Shown piece after piece: positions 1-13,204 of a stretch of 64,000 bases of DNA (the stretch's first letter is position 1; each line of letters begins with the position of its first letter). Location: positions 1,211,991-1,275,990 of the forward strand of contig NW_004451005.1 of assembly GCF_000321225.1 (NCBI RefSeq), given 5' to 3'. The notes beneath the pieces were generated by a model. The model did not search any database and was not told where the DNA came from. It saw only the letters and a list, made by a program, of their open reading frames with translations. A program made the position numbers and the translations under genes. The stretch comes from Odobenus rosmarus divergens (lineage: Eukaryota; Chordata; Mammalia; Carnivora; Odobenidae).

Positions 1-1203
1 TATTTTAGCATCTTTTATTGTAGGGTGAGTCTTGGAAGGTTTCTCTGGCAAAGTATTACTGTATTTTAATGAGTCTGACCATCAACTTTAAGATGCACTG
101 TTATTTTATATGTCACATTGCCAATTCTAGTTGATACCATTTGTAAGACAACAGCCTAAAATTTGTGTGTATGGCGGGGAGTTCTATAATGGGCGAAATG
201 AGGTATTTGAGTAGAAATCTCAAAGAGGAAAATTAATGTGGTGAATGGAGCCCTGGTAAGGAGCAGCAGTTGTTAAGTTCCTCCAAGGCTAGTTGAACTA
301 TAAGGAGGTCTGTCTGGCTGGAGGCCTGTATGGTTTATAGGCAAGGGGAAAGTAGTAGGAAAAGTAGTCACAGAGGTGGTGCTCCTGGTTGTCTAGAGCC
401 TTGTGGATCATTGTAAGGACTTTGACTTTTTGTGCTGAGTGAGAAGGGAAATTATTGGAAGCTTGAGCAGTAGAGTGATTTAATCCTAGTAACAGGATCA
501 CTTTTGGCTGCTTTGTTAAGAATAGATTGTAGAAGGCAAGGATGGAAGCAGGAAGCCAGAATTAGGCAGCTCTAGGTGGCTATGCAGATAATCCAGAGGA
601 GAGATAGCAGTGGTTTGGATCAGAGTAGTATTGGTGGAGATTATGAGAAATGATTGGATTCCAGATTTATTTGGAATGTATAGCTGACAAGGTTTGCACA
701 TTTGCTGATGGATGCCTCATATCATGTGAGAAAAATGAAGGGTCAGATGATTCAGGTCTAAGCAATTGGTAGTTACCATTTACAGAAATATAGAAGCCTA
801 CAAGAGAAGTTTGGTGAAGCAAATCAGATGGCCATGTTTGGATGTGTTGAGATTCCTCTTAAGCATTCGGGAGAAGATATAGAAGAGGCAATTAGGTAAA
901 AGTTTGGAGGTTGGAGGAAGAGGCCTGGTTGAAATTATAAATTGTGTACATTTGTGTGCACATGAATGTACGTGTGTCACATGGTATGTGTCTGTAAGTT
1001 TATCTTTTGATCCTCAAGTCATTGACTGTTTCTTCAGAATTCCTTTTTTTTCTCCTGTGTGTTTAATCTTTGATCTTAATATTAGTGATTTTGTCAACTG
1101 TTTGATGACATTGTCTCCCTTTGATAGTGGGATATAAAGAGAGATTAAGCAGCTTGCTTTCAGAGGACTCTTGTAAGGAAAGAGACAGCTCTTTTTATAA
1201 ATC

Positions 1204-1880
1204 ATTTTTAACTTTTTATTTTGGAATAATTTTATACAAAGAGTTGCAAGAGTAATGTGATAACTTCTTTGACACCTAGATTCAGCAATATTTTAACATT
1301 TCTTTTATCATTCTCTAGATACACATGCAGACATGCCTTATATTTTTCCCTGTGTCATTTGAGAGTAGGTTCCATTTATCATACTTGATTTATCTTAGTA
1401 CTTCAGTGTATAATTTCCAAGAACAAAGATACTCTCTTAGTAGGTATTACCATACTATAGCTGGCAAATTCAGGAAATTTCATATAGTAATCCTTTTTCT
1501 AACTTATAGTCTGTATTCCAGTTTCATCCATTGTTCCAGCAGTGTCCTGTATAGTATATTTTTCCCCTTCAGTACAAAGTTTAGTCTAGAGCATGTATTG
1601 TATTTAGTTGTCATGTCTCTTTAGTTTCTTTTAATCTAGAACAATTAGTTCCTTAACCTTTCTTTGTCTAGTGTAACATTGCTATTTTTGAAAACTACAG
1701 GCCAGTTATTTTCTAGAATGTTTTTTATTTGGGGTTTGATGTTTCTTTGTGATTTGATTCAGGTTATGCATCCTTGGCAGAATACACTAAAATGATGTGA
1801 CGTCCTTCTCAGGGTATCACATCAGAGGCACAGATGTCTCTGCTCTTCTTTCCTTCCAACCCCTAGCCTATCAGCTTTTT
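1204..1880 (-). repeat. Old L1-like fragment, antisense
   Basis: Starts with ttttggaataattttataca and continues through phrases typical of antisense L1 3' regions (gttgcaagagtaatgtgata, caatattttaacatttcttt). Heavily decayed. Confidence 0.45.
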
Positions 1881-2384
1881 ATTTTTAATATATAAATGTT
1901 ATCGTTAAGACCTGGAGGGTGTGGAGGAGAACAAGGGTTCTATGACTTAAAAGGAAAATTGGAAAAAACGCTGGATTAAGTTTGGTATGCTACTTGCCAC
2001 TAAAAATCTTCCAACTAATTCTCCTTATTTTGATTCTGTGCTGAAACTTTCAGATTATCGTATCATATTTCCGGGTGGAATTCTTATAAGGAATGCATTT
2101 ACCAGAAAACTGAAATGTCTGCTTCCCAGAGCATTTATTCCTCCCTGTAAATTATATGATATGTTCACTGATACATGCCTCAATGTCTTAGGGTGCTGAC
2201 AGGATCTAGTTTCTACATTTATATAGTAATGTTTTCATTCCCTAGATTGGGGGGACTTTCTCAAGATCACACCATGTATGTTAGATTCTGAATATAGCCA
2301 GTCAGTCTCCTTTAATGCCTCTGTCATCAGCCTGCACAAGTGATGATAATCTCATATAGTCCACTTTGAATGTTTTGTTGAATA

Positions 2385-3090
2385 TCTTTTTATTAAAAAA
2401 AACTTTTAATTTTGAAATAACTGTGCTTTCACAGAAATTTGCAAAAATAGAGCACAGGGGTTTTATTTATCCTTCATCCAGTTTCTGTGCATGGTAAAAT
2501 CTTACGTAGCTGTAGTACAGTTCAAAACCCGGAAGTTGATATTGGTACAACCCACAGACCTTATTCACATTTTAGCAGTTTTATGTGTACTCATTTGTGT
2601 GTGTGCACATGTGCATGCATACAGGTGTGTGTGTGTGTAGTTCTGTGCAATTTTATAACTTGTCACCACCATTACAATAAAATACAAAACTGTTCCACCA
2701 GCAGAAAGAACCCGCGTTCTACCCCTTTGTAGTCGCTGCTCTCTCTCTTCTCTCCCTCCAGCCTACTCTCTCATCCCTAACCCGTGCAACCAGTAATCTT
2801 TCCATCATTTCTATAACTTCCTCATTTTGAAAATTTTATATAAATGGAATCATACAGTGTTACCTTTTGAGATTGGCTTTTTTCCTCAGCGTGATTTCCT
2901 TAAAATTCCCTAGGCTATTGAGTATATTGATAATTTGTTCCTTTTTATTGCTGAGTAGTATATGTATAACAGTTTGTGTACCATTCACCGGTTGAAGAAC
3001 ATCTAGGTTGCCTCCTTTTGAGGTCTGTTACAAATAAAGCTGTTATGAACATTGGTGTGCATGTTTTTATGCGGATGGTAGTTTTCTGAA
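2385..3090 (-). repeat. Old L1 3' fragment, antisense
   Basis: Phrases tttgaaataactgtgctttc, gtagctgtagtacagttcaa and, later, ataaatggaatcatacagtg and ttattgctgagtagtatatg are standard antisense L1 3' UTR/ORF2-end text. It contains a short TG microsatellite at about 2597-2637. Confidence 0.6.
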
Positions 3091-3419
3091 TTTCAGTCTC
3101 CACATTCGATAAATGTTTTATCAGTGTAGGTCACTGTCCTAGGACCCGAATTATACTGGTGTGCCAAACAGGGCCTCTGTTGTACACAGTCTTTAATCAC
3201 AAATGGTTGTATAGATACTTTAAAGTGCTCTTAAGGCAACAGGCATGATTAGGATTGCATTGTACATGTGCTTTTGTAACCTCTTTATTTTCTTCCCACA
3301 TATTAAGATGTCAAATTTCCAACCTTTGGAAATACTGTTTTTGAATGGTATCTAATACTCTATTATGAAATGAACATTTGCTATTTTTGGACTGCTTATT
3401 GCATCATCCAGAGGTCCAC

Positions 3420-5560
3420 TCAGGGAACCAGAAGCCACTGCAGGTATTTCAGCAGTAAGTGTTCAGAACTCAAAGAACAAAAGAAAAACATTGTAGGTAG
3501 TGCGTAGGTAGTAACTGCAGAGACCAGCTTTTAAAATCCTAGGGCCAGAGGAGTGAAGGGATGAAGCTGGGGTTATCAGAACCTGTAAGTTGGAGAGAGA
3601 GCCCTGTAGAGTTGGGCGTTGGATCTCTGAAGAGAATGGGTTGCCCACTGGTGCTGGTACCAGTATCACAGGAGCCTTTTGGGACTAAGGCTTAAACCTG
3701 AGTTGAAAGGACTGCCTGATTAGGGAGTACTTTCCGAAGCTGAGGCTCAGACATCTGGAGAGGGGCTCACTGTTTATCTGCTATCTCAGAAGCAAATGCA
3801 CTATGCAACTGAGTCTCAGACATCTAGAAGGAAAAGTATACCCAGCATAGTTGGTACTGATATCTCAGTAGTTTGAAGGGGGACGTTGTAGAGCTCTACT
3901 TCACATATCTAATAAGTGGCCCTTGCACAGTTGATGCTGGTACATCTGAGGTGGCTAGGTGAGTCTGGTTCACGGAGTTCTAAAAGAGGCTGGAGACTCG
4001 AACTAATTGCCCCTGCCAGGACGAAGGACCTTTGCTGGACAGATGTTGATGGAAACAGTATGCTATCAAAAACAAGTTTTTTTTCTACCTTCCTCCTGAC
4101 TTCGTCTCCTTCTAGCATGTTGTCTCTATTGGCAGAACCTAACAAAGGAGACTAGTAGAGGAAAATGTAGTTTGTAGCATCCCAGTCGCAATAGCATAAA
4201 GCAATATAAAAGGGTGGATTTAAGGGAGACAATATGATTAATAAGTGGCATGCTCATTATCAAATGAGCTTTTAAAGAATTCCCTACTGTGGGTCTGAGT
4301 AGAAGGTCTTCCAAATCAATCTACAAAAGCCAGATTCTTTTTCTCCTCTCAACCCCAGCATCCCTCCAGCCCATCAACTCCCCTTAATTAGTATATGGGC
4401 ATATGAATTAGGCCTAGATTATCAGGCTGCTGTTATGCTACCCTCCCCACATCTACTGCCCCTTGTCTTCCCTGGCCCTACCTTGATTGTGAAGTAGGAT
4501 CATAAAGAAAAGCAGACAGGGAATTTTTCTCAAGACAATATTGGCAACTGCAGCATCCAGTTTCTAGTAGAAGCAGTGCCAGTAGTGGCTTCCAAGGTCC
4601 AGAAGAGGAAGAGGCCCTTATCCACACCGATGACACTTGTGGTGTAGTCTCCGAGTTCTCTTACTTAGTCTCCCCTGGCTCCTTTCCATTTTTTGATCTT
4701 GTTTATTTATATTTCTTAGCAATATGAGCTGCCTGATACCTTCAAAATCAACCCCAGTGAGCAAGAATCAGCTTCTCTTACTTGTAATTTAGAGCACCTG
4801 TTTGATGTATTTTATTCAAATCTGATAGGGTTTATTTAATTCCTTGATTAAGTAATTGGTTGAACAAGGAAATTTTAATATTTTGTGTTTATTTGTATAA
4901 AAAAAAAAGGTAGTTTGGCTTAGGTCATTTTAAGTCTTTGACTTCCATGAGCTCTGGACAGGATATTTGGCAATGAGTAGAATAAGGATGAAGTCTCCAT
5001 TGTGGTGGTACTGGGTGGCTAAAACTTTAACAGAAAAACCAGACAGGCATCTTTTTGATCAGCAGAACCTGGGAAAGGTTCTGGTACAACCAGGGCTGAT
5101 AGAAAACGAGGAGGGAATCCACAAAGGAGAAGCCAGAGAAGGGGAATTCAAAATTGTGTAAAAACTCTACCCAAATTTCTGGTTGACTTCTGAACCATCT
5201 ATGTGAGGCAGATGAAAAGTAGTCTGAAAAGTGATCGGAATAACTTGCCACCTTGGCAGAGATCAGAGATGTGGGGGAGCTATAACCCCTTTAAAGAACA
5301 CCTGCCATTTTTTTTTTTAGCTGTAGGTACCAGTAGAAGGAATGCAGTTAGTGAGTAGATAATCCAGAAAAAAGGAGCTAGAGAAAGGGAACCCCAAATT
5401 CTGAATATAAAACTCTGCCCAAGTTTGTACCTGACCCCTCATTTGTGTGTGTTGCAAGCCAGAGTGAAAGTACTCTGAACTGAGATCCTAACTGCTGCCC
5501 GTTAAACACATGACAGAATTAGCAGTTTGGGTCTGAGCATGTTAATTGCCTGCTGAAACA
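3420..5560 (+). repeat. Probable L1 5' region with internal tandem copies
   Basis: This segment precedes the L1 ORF1-like block in the same orientation. It contains a pair of related ~145-bp segments (about 5095-5240 and 5338-5485, each with aatccA.aaa, agagaa.ggga, aaactctRccca and gtactctgaa-like blocks) and a short repeated phrase around ctcagacatct (3747 and 3816). It resembles an L1 5' UTR, but I cannot name the family. No coding signal. Confidence 0.4.
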
Positions 5561-6868
5561 AAAACAGTATTTTTCAAAACAGTATAACAGAATCCAGAGT
5601 TCACAACCTAACATTCACAATATTCAGGGTCAACTCAGAATTACTCAGCATACAAAGAGCCAGGAAATAACACATTCTCAAGGGAAAAGACATAAATGCC
5701 AAATTCAAGATGAACAAGATGTTAGAATAATCTGACAAGGATTTTAAATAAGGTTTTATAATTATGTGAGGTAAAAGAAAATAGTCTTGTAATGAATGAA
5801 AAGGTAGGCCATTTCAGCAAAGAAAAAGAAAATATATAAAAAGAACCAATGGGAATTTTAGAAATGCAAAGAACGATACCCGAAATAAAAACCATTCATT
5901 CTCTGGGACTTACAGTAGATAAAGATGACAGAGAAAATAATCAGGATTTTGAATATAGATCAAAAGAAGTCATTCTTAACCCAATTTGGGGGGTTTTTTT
6001 GTTTTTGTTTTAAATGAGCAGAATTAAATGGGTTTTTAGGAGTCTTGAAAGAAAAGGAAGTGAAAAAATATTTGAAGAAATTATAGTAAAACTTTCAAAA
6101 TCTGGTGAAAAATATAAATTTACAGATTTAAGAAGCTCAACAAACAAGACAAATAGAAACTTAACACATAGTCAAACTGCTGAAAACCAAAGATAAAAAA
6201 TCTTGAACATAGCTAGAGAAAATGGCACATAAGTGGGGAGATTCAAAGGACCGTACACTTCTTGGTAAGATCATGGAGGCCAGAAGACATCTTATAATGG
6301 AATGAAATAAAAAAAATTATCCTTCCAGAATTCTGTATTCAGTGAAGATATTCTTCAAAAATGAAGTTAAATAAAGATACGTTTAGATAAAGGAAAACTA
6401 AGACAACTTGTGGGCAGACCAGTATGTCATTAAGAAATGCTAAGAGAACTTTTGCAGGCTGAAGGGAAATAACCCCCAGAGGCAAACAGATCTTTAGGAA
6501 CTAATGAAGAGTATCAGAAAAAGTGAATATATAGCGGTAATTATAGGATTATTTTTTCCCTTTTAATACTTTTGAGATACAGAAAATCTGCATAAGCCAA
6601 GATCTAACAAAACTGAAGTTGCTAACAACTCCACCACCAAGAAAACGTGCCCACATGTCTTCACTGGTGTGTTCTTTAATACATTCAAAGAAATAGTCCC
6701 AATATCATGCAAAGTCTTTCCAACACTTGTTATGTTGCCAGCATAACTGTGAAACCTAAACCTAATAAAGACATCACAAGAAAATGAATTACAGCTCTAT
6801 GGTGGACATAAATACCGTATTCCTTTACAAAATATTAGCAAATCAATAGTATGTAAAAAGGTTTATGT

Positions 6869-7060
6869 ATCACTTCTCAGCTTTTTGGCTATGATAATGT
6901 GTAGTATCTATTCTTGCCATTTTAATATCTGATATATACTCTATCCAAGGACAATATAGTAAATGGATTTTGGGAACAGAGAGGTGGAATAGGAGCTTGC
7001 TCTTATCTCCACTTCATGCGTCAACCTTGTATTGTAGTATCTCCAGGAATGGTACATCCC
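6869..7060 (+). pseudogene. RNU2P: U2 snRNA retropseudogene
   Basis: About 190 nt align end to end with U2 spliceosomal snRNA. The 5' end reads atcacttctcagctttttgg, the branch-point recognition region (gtgtagtatct) is intact, and a degraded Sm site (gattttggg) is followed by the stem-loop III/IV region ending ctccaggaatggtacatccc. Many scattered substitutions, several of CpG-decay type, mark it as a pseudogene. It sits inside L1 ORF2-like sequence with no snRNA promoter upstream and an A-rich stretch just downstream, so retrotransposition by L1 is the likely origin. Confidence 0.9.
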
Positions 7061-8042
7061 CTTGGGACAAAAAGAAAGGAGGGGAGATCATATGTCATGA
7101 CCAAACGGACTTTATCTCAGGAATTCAAGGTTAATTTAATGTTGTAAATCAGTCATTGTAATTTGCCATTTTAACAAACTAAAGACAAAAATTCATAACA
7201 AATTTCAGTAGATGCAGAGCAAAAAAAAGAATCTTTTGACAAAATCGAACATTCATTTAAATTGAAAAAAAAAATTCTTAGGGAACTAGAAGTAGAAAGG
7301 AAAATCAGCCTAATGGAGGGCATCTACAAAAACACATAATTTAACATCATACTTAATAGTGAAATATTTTATGCTTATCGCCTGAGATTAATGTCAGGGC
7401 AAGGATGTCTGCCTTTACCACTTAAACGTTAACCTTGTTTTGAACATCCTAGTCATTTCAATATGGCAAGAAAAATATAAACAGGCATAAAGATCAGAAA
7501 GGCAGAAGGAAAACTATTTGCAGATGGCATCAATGTTTTATAGATTCCTTAGGTGTATTATTTAAACAGCTGGTAGAAGTAAGAAGTGAATTTTGCACAG
7601 TCATGGAACATAAGGTTAATATACAATTATGAGATGTATTATATACTCTAAACAGTGAAATTTTAAAAACAATTCCATGTATAGTAACATAAAAAACACA
7701 ATACTCAGGAATCAGTCTGTCATCGTGCATTGTACCTGTACAGTAAGGCTAAATGAGATTGCAGAGATAAAGAAGACATGAATAACTGGAGAAATGTCCA
7801 TGGATTGGAAAGGTCAATATTGTTAAGAGATCACACCGTCCCATAATACGCTGTAGAAAACCTATCGAATTACTACAACCCGGTACTAAATGTGTCTGGA
7901 AATATATATGTAAATGCAAACTACCTAGATTAGCCAAAGCAGTTTTTTAAAGGGGACTAAAGTTTGAGGATTTAACACTACATGATTTCAGGACTATTAG
8001 TCAGCAATAATTTAGCATTTTTGGAGTAAGAAAACACATTTT

Positions 8043-8215
8043 TTTAAAAAGCTTTTATTTTTAAGTAATCTCTACACCCAACGTGGGACTTGAACTTACA
8101 ACCCGCAGATCAAGAGTTGCATGCTAAGGGACCTCGTGGTGCAACAGTAGCACGTCTGACTCCAGATCACAAGAGTTGCATGCTCTCCTGACTGAGCCAA
8201 CCAGGTGCCCCAAGA
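8043..8215 (-). mobile_element. Can-SINE, older short-tail subfamily, antisense
   Basis: The tRNA-Lys-like head is at the right end (minus-strand ggggcacctggttggctcag) and the short tail with the tRNA-like gttcaag box is at the left. It is inserted into L1 sequence and interrupted by the tRNA-Trp-derived insert at 8126-8169. Imperfect flanking repeats (aagaaaacacattt / aagaatagacattt) suggest its own target duplication. Confidence 0.85.
8126..8169 (+). pseudogene. tRNA-Trp 5'-half insertion
   Basis: From 8130 the sequence gacctcgtggtgcaacagta continues through gtctgactccagatca. It matches the first ~40 nt of tRNA-Trp, including the anticodon CCA, with about three transitions (C-to-T or G-to-A). 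The 3' half of the tRNA is absent. Four extra bases (aagg) precede it. The insert is flanked by a perfect 15-bp repeat, caagagttgcatgct, at 8111-8125 and 8170-8184, and it splits an antisense Can-SINE. There is no poly(A) tail. This looks like a tailless retro-insertion of a tRNA fragment. Confidence 0.75.
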
Positions 8216-9743
8216 ATAGACATTTAGATCAGATGGAACAGAATAGAGTCCAAAAGTAAGCCCAAACAAGGATGTGGAGTAACTGGATTTTGATAGACTG
8301 CTGGCGAGAATTTACAACTATTTCTGGCAGTTCCTTAAATGTATACTACTTTATGAGTTAGGCATCGTACTCCTAGGTCAGAAGTGAAAATATATATTCA
8401 TACAAAGATATGAATTTTCACAACAAATGTTTTCAAAATAACAAAAAAGTGGAAAAAATTTTTCATCAACAGGTAAATAAGCAAAATATGCTATATTCAT
8501 TATAATTCTACTCAGCAATAAAAAGAATCAATTACTGGTAAGATATAACAAAATGGATATATATATATAATATCAAAATAGACTGAGTAAAACCACTCAA
8601 GGACAAGAGCACAAACTGATTTCATTTATATAAATTTATTTAAAAACGCAAACTAATAAATAGCAGATGAAAGCAGATCCCTGGTTTCTGGAAGGTATTG
8701 TCAGAGGGAGGGATTTTACATAGAGAGGATGAGGAATCTTAACAAGGGCTCATGTAAATGAAAACCTTTCCATCTTGATTGTGGCAGTGATTAAAATGGA
8801 TAAAGTTTACTATATATTAATGATAAAAGTTCATTAAAAATTTGGTTGACTTTCTTTGAATTTCTAAGTCTTCTTACATTCTGTCTGCTGAATTGAACCT
8901 TTTAGATAGTCTTTTCATTCTACTCTTGCCTCCACCACAGAAATTTGTTCTAAAGCACCGTCATACTTTTCTAATGTTGGCTTTTGCGTCTTCTCCATAA
9001 CTCTGGTTCTGGCATTTTCCTTGTCTTCCTGGGAAGTCCCTTTCTGCTTCTTTTCCTGGATCTCAGATGCTTCTTAATTCTCTTGGTTGCTCTCTCATTT
9101 TGGTTACACATATCTACCAGATTTGAAAGGTAAATTTTTATTTATCTTCATGGTTTAGAACTATCATACTGATTAAGTGCCTGGGTGTAAAACCCTTAAA
9201 TATCATTACTATACACTTTTTTCTTGGACTACTTAATTTTCTCATAGAAGAGTCTTCGTGCAGGCGGAATGGGAGAGAAGGAACAAGTGTGGCTGCTAGC
9301 TCTCTGGGAGTCAAATAGGGGGAAGAAATGAATATGAATACTTCCTTAATATGAGTACTTCCGTATCTGCTTTTTTTTTTTTTCCTTTCCCCACACCCAC
9401 TACTGTGTAGGACTGTCCTTACTTCTTAAACCTGTCTGATATCATCTCTCTGAGAGGTAAGAGTGGGGCCTCTAATATTGCACACTGGTAGAGCGGTAAG
9501 TGAGTAGTCACCAATGCTTGGGATTACAGGGATTTACTTGCATCTTTTAATGACTCTTGATCAATTTTGTTTTCAGCTACACCCTTACCTTTACCTTTAC
9601 GGCTACCTGATGCCTCCAGTTCCCTTGCTTTTCCATCATTGCATACAAATTGGCTTGATTTCTTTTTCTTGTAGATGTTTAATTTTTAGCTTTCTCAAGC
9701 CTGCTAACTCAGTTACCACATTCCGCTTTTAAATCTTGTCAAG

Positions 9744-9940
9744 AGGCGCCTGGGTAGCTCAGTTGGTTAAGCGTCTGACTTTGACTCGGGTTATGATCTC
9801 ATGGTTCTGGGATGGAGCCCAGCGTCAGGCTCCCTGCTCATTGGGAGTCTGCTTGTCCCTCTCCGCCTCTCTCTGCCCCTCTTTCCACTTCTACGCATGC
9901 TCTCTCTCTCTCTCTCAAATAAATACAATAATAAATATTG
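9744..9940 (+). mobile_element. Can-SINE
   Basis: Full-length element with tRNA-Lys-derived head (gaggcgcctgggtagctcag), CT-rich body and caaataaata tail. A chance open frame runs through it. Confidence 0.9.
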
Positions 9941-10017
9941 TCGGAAATTTTTGTTTATTTTTCTCTGTGGATTTATGCCTCTTGTTCCTATAAGGTTATT
10001 TTGATTGATAGTGGAAG

Positions 10018-10378
10018 CTTTGGACTGAATGTGTCCTCCCAAAATTCATGTTAGGCTTTAATTTCTCATTGTGATAGTATTCAGAGGTGAGACCTTTGGG
10101 AGGTAATTGGGTTTAGATAAGATCATGAGGATGAAGCCCACATGATGAAATTGGCACCCTTCCGAGGGGATGAGGAGACCAGAGAGCTCTCTCTCTTTTA
10201 TATGAGGACACAGCTAGACAGCAGCCATCTGCAAATCAGAAAGAGGGCCCTCACAAGCACCCTACCATGCTGACAATAAGATCTGGACTTGTAGCCTCCA
10301 GAACTGTGAGAAATTTCTGTTTAAGCTACCCAGTGGTATTTTTGTTACAGAAGCCCAAAGAACTAAGACAAACCAAGA
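10018..10378 (+). mobile_element. MaLR-type LTR (MLT1/MST-like)
   Basis: Ordered blocks tggactgaatgtgtcctccc, gacctttgggaggtaattgg, gaggacacagctagacagca, cctccagaactgtgagaaat and aactaagacaaacc match the ERVL-MaLR LTR layout. Solo, degraded. Confidence 0.75.
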
Positions 10379-12658
10379 CAGTAGGTATAAGTGCCATTTC
10401 ACCTTTTGATAAATTTTTTTGTCCCTAACAGTGAATTTTGACAGGGTAAAGTATGAGGCCCCCCTACATTTTCCTTGATATTTTCCTTTCTGTTGTTGGC
10501 TTTCTTCTATAGCATGCATTCTCAGTGGGGACACAACTTGGTTTTTGGGAGAGTAAAGTAATCTGACTTGTGTTCATTGCATTTGTGTTTGAATCAAGCA
10601 ATTATCTGTTATGTGTTGGGAGGTGTTGTATGTGCACTGACACATGTTGTGAGCTTGGTTGTCTAGACTTCAATATTCTCTGAAACACATCCTGTTAAGA
10701 AGTCTGTCATTTTCTTTGCCCTGTAGACTTAGCTTGCCTCGCTTTTACACATTTTGGGAACTCAAGTTTTCTGTGTTTACAAACTCTGTATCCCCTGACA
10801 ATTGGTGCATCCCTCTTTTATGCCACCAACCTGTCAGATTGTTGATGGTAGAACTCGCTACCTTTTTTTTGGTACATTTTCTGTCAACCACCATCTCCAT
10901 ATAGGTATGGAGATACTGCATCTCATAGTAATGGGTGACATTCAATTGAAGTTTTCAAATTCTTTTAATTCCAGCTTTCTAGACTGTCATTTTATTCTAT
11001 CTCTATGCAACTCTGTCTATCAAAAGCTTGAATTTTCCACATTTCTAAACTTTGAAACAAGGAGAAGAAATCATAATTGGTATACTTGGTAGATTTAGAA
11101 ATTTGGCAAATTTTACATACTGATTTTAGATTTTATTAAGTCACACATATCCAGAGGAAGCCTAGTGATAGGTTTCTGTTTTCAGGAATATTTTAAATGT
11201 GGCACTGTACTCACTGGAAGATGGTGAGGAGGTTTTGAAGATGTCAAGGAGGAAAAAGTGTTTGCTGGAAAAACTAGTAAATTTTGAACTAATATGTATT
11301 TTATTTTCTAAAGCTTTAATGAGGTTACTAAACAATACAAACTGTAAAATATTTTCAGGAATGGTAGATAGAAATATAATAAGAATGATTATGAAGTGAA
11401 AGTTTAAAAACTTCTGGGCTATTTAGAACAGTAGACTGATTAGTTAAAATTATTTACTTGGTTGTTCTTTGCTCCCTCCAAGGAACCTCTTTCAGTAGCT
11501 GGATTCCATTCTTAAGGCTTGAATATTTGGCATTTCATTAAATTTATAGTCATTATTGATGAGCGTTTGAATGTTGTCTATTATGTGTTTCTATATTCAT
11601 AATTACTGAAGCAGGGTATGCATTCTTGTTTTTTCCTTTTTCTTCTATTATATTCTACCTCCCACCATAGTCCGAACTATGATGTTGAGCACATTGTGAT
11701 TCAGAAAATGCTTAACTTACATCTTTAGCCAGTCAGAACTATGATTTGTTGTTTTAATCTTAAAAGAGAAACTGTTTCATAATCAAAAGAACATTGTGAA
11801 GTTACAATATTTTTGCTAAACATAGGAGATAAAAGATTGATGCTGTTAAAAGGAGGAAAGAATAAAGAATAAATCCTGGAAATGCAATATGTAGATTCAA
11901 TTCATCAAATAAGTTTATTATTACTTTGACCAAAGAGGACTTTCTCCCCTCTAAGAATAAGATTAGTCACAGGAGAAGAAATTGATTCACTCTCTATATA
12001 CTCTGTCTGGTAGAAGAAGAGGTGGTATATGTGATGTGATCCTGTCATATTTGAATTCATTTACTGAGCAAAAATCAAGGATATAAAATATTCATTTTAT
12101 ATATTCTTATGAAGAATGTAAAAGACTGAACCAAATAATTGATATTTTCACTAGATGTTTACTTTTTGATGCAGGCAGTTTCTTCTATCTAATGTAGGCC
12201 TAATGTAATGTTTATTTTATTTTTGCTTTTCATTGGAAGCTCTCCTGGCTGTTGTTATCAAAGACATTTAAAAAGTTAGAAGTTAATTTGAGATACTTTG
12301 AGGAAATGTTAACATTATTTTGTGATAGAATGTAAAAATATTTTGTTTATCACATTTAATGAAATACAACTATTCATTATGAGAATTTACTTTTGAATAA
12401 TGGAGGCAGGGAAAAAAGTAGTAAACACCTTCCCTAAAACTTATTTTGGTGGGTTTTTTTGTGCTTATGGTGACGTTCCCACTAGTTAAGCTAACTCAAA
12501 GCATTTGATGAAAATGTTAGCTCTGTTTTTGAAATAAATTTATGTATCAACTTGTTTGTAGGAATAGTTGAATGAAATTTAGTTTTTGGAGCTCTCGTTG
12601 TGCTCTTTATCTGAGACATCTTCAAAAAGTTCTTTGAGTAGAAAAATAAAAAAAATAA

Positions 12659-12958
<300 letters not shown>

Positions 12959-12967
12959 TGAGATGTA

Positions 12968-13158
12968 GGGGCACCTGGGAGGCTCAGTCATTAAGCATCT
13001 GCCTTCGGCTCAGGTCATGATCCCAGGGTCCTGGGATCGAGCCCCGCATCGGGCTCCCTGCTCAGCGGGAAGCCTGCTTCTCCCTCTCCCACTCCCCCTG
13101 CTTGTGTTCCTGCTCTTGCTATCTCTCTCTCTCTCAAATAAATAAATAAATAAACTTA
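12968..13158 (+). mobile_element. Can-SINE just downstream of exon A
   Basis: Full-length young element starting ggggcacctgggaggctcag, with CT-rich body and (AAAT)n tail. Perfect 18-bp target duplication aaaaagttttgagatgta at 12950-12967 and 13159-13176. It starts 81 nt after the exon A donor. Confidence 0.95.
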
Positions 13159-13204
13159 AAAAAGTTTTGAGATGTAATATGTGTTATTAAAAAGTTGAAC
13201 ATTA

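Larger units (their letters stand above)
5560..8860 (+). mobile_element. Ancient L1: ORF1, ORF2 remnants and 3' UTR
   Basis: About 5640-6540 follows the ORF1 region of an old mammalian L1 (blocks such as aaaatatttgaagaaattat and catggaggccagaagacatc). About 6540-7420 is a deleted ORF2 with reverse-transcriptase-region blocks (acaaaatcgaacattcattt), and 8220-8860 is ORF2 end and 3' UTR. Stops are everywhere. It hosts the U2 pseudogene (6869-7060) and the SINE carrying the tRNA-Trp insert (8043-8215). Confidence 0.65.
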
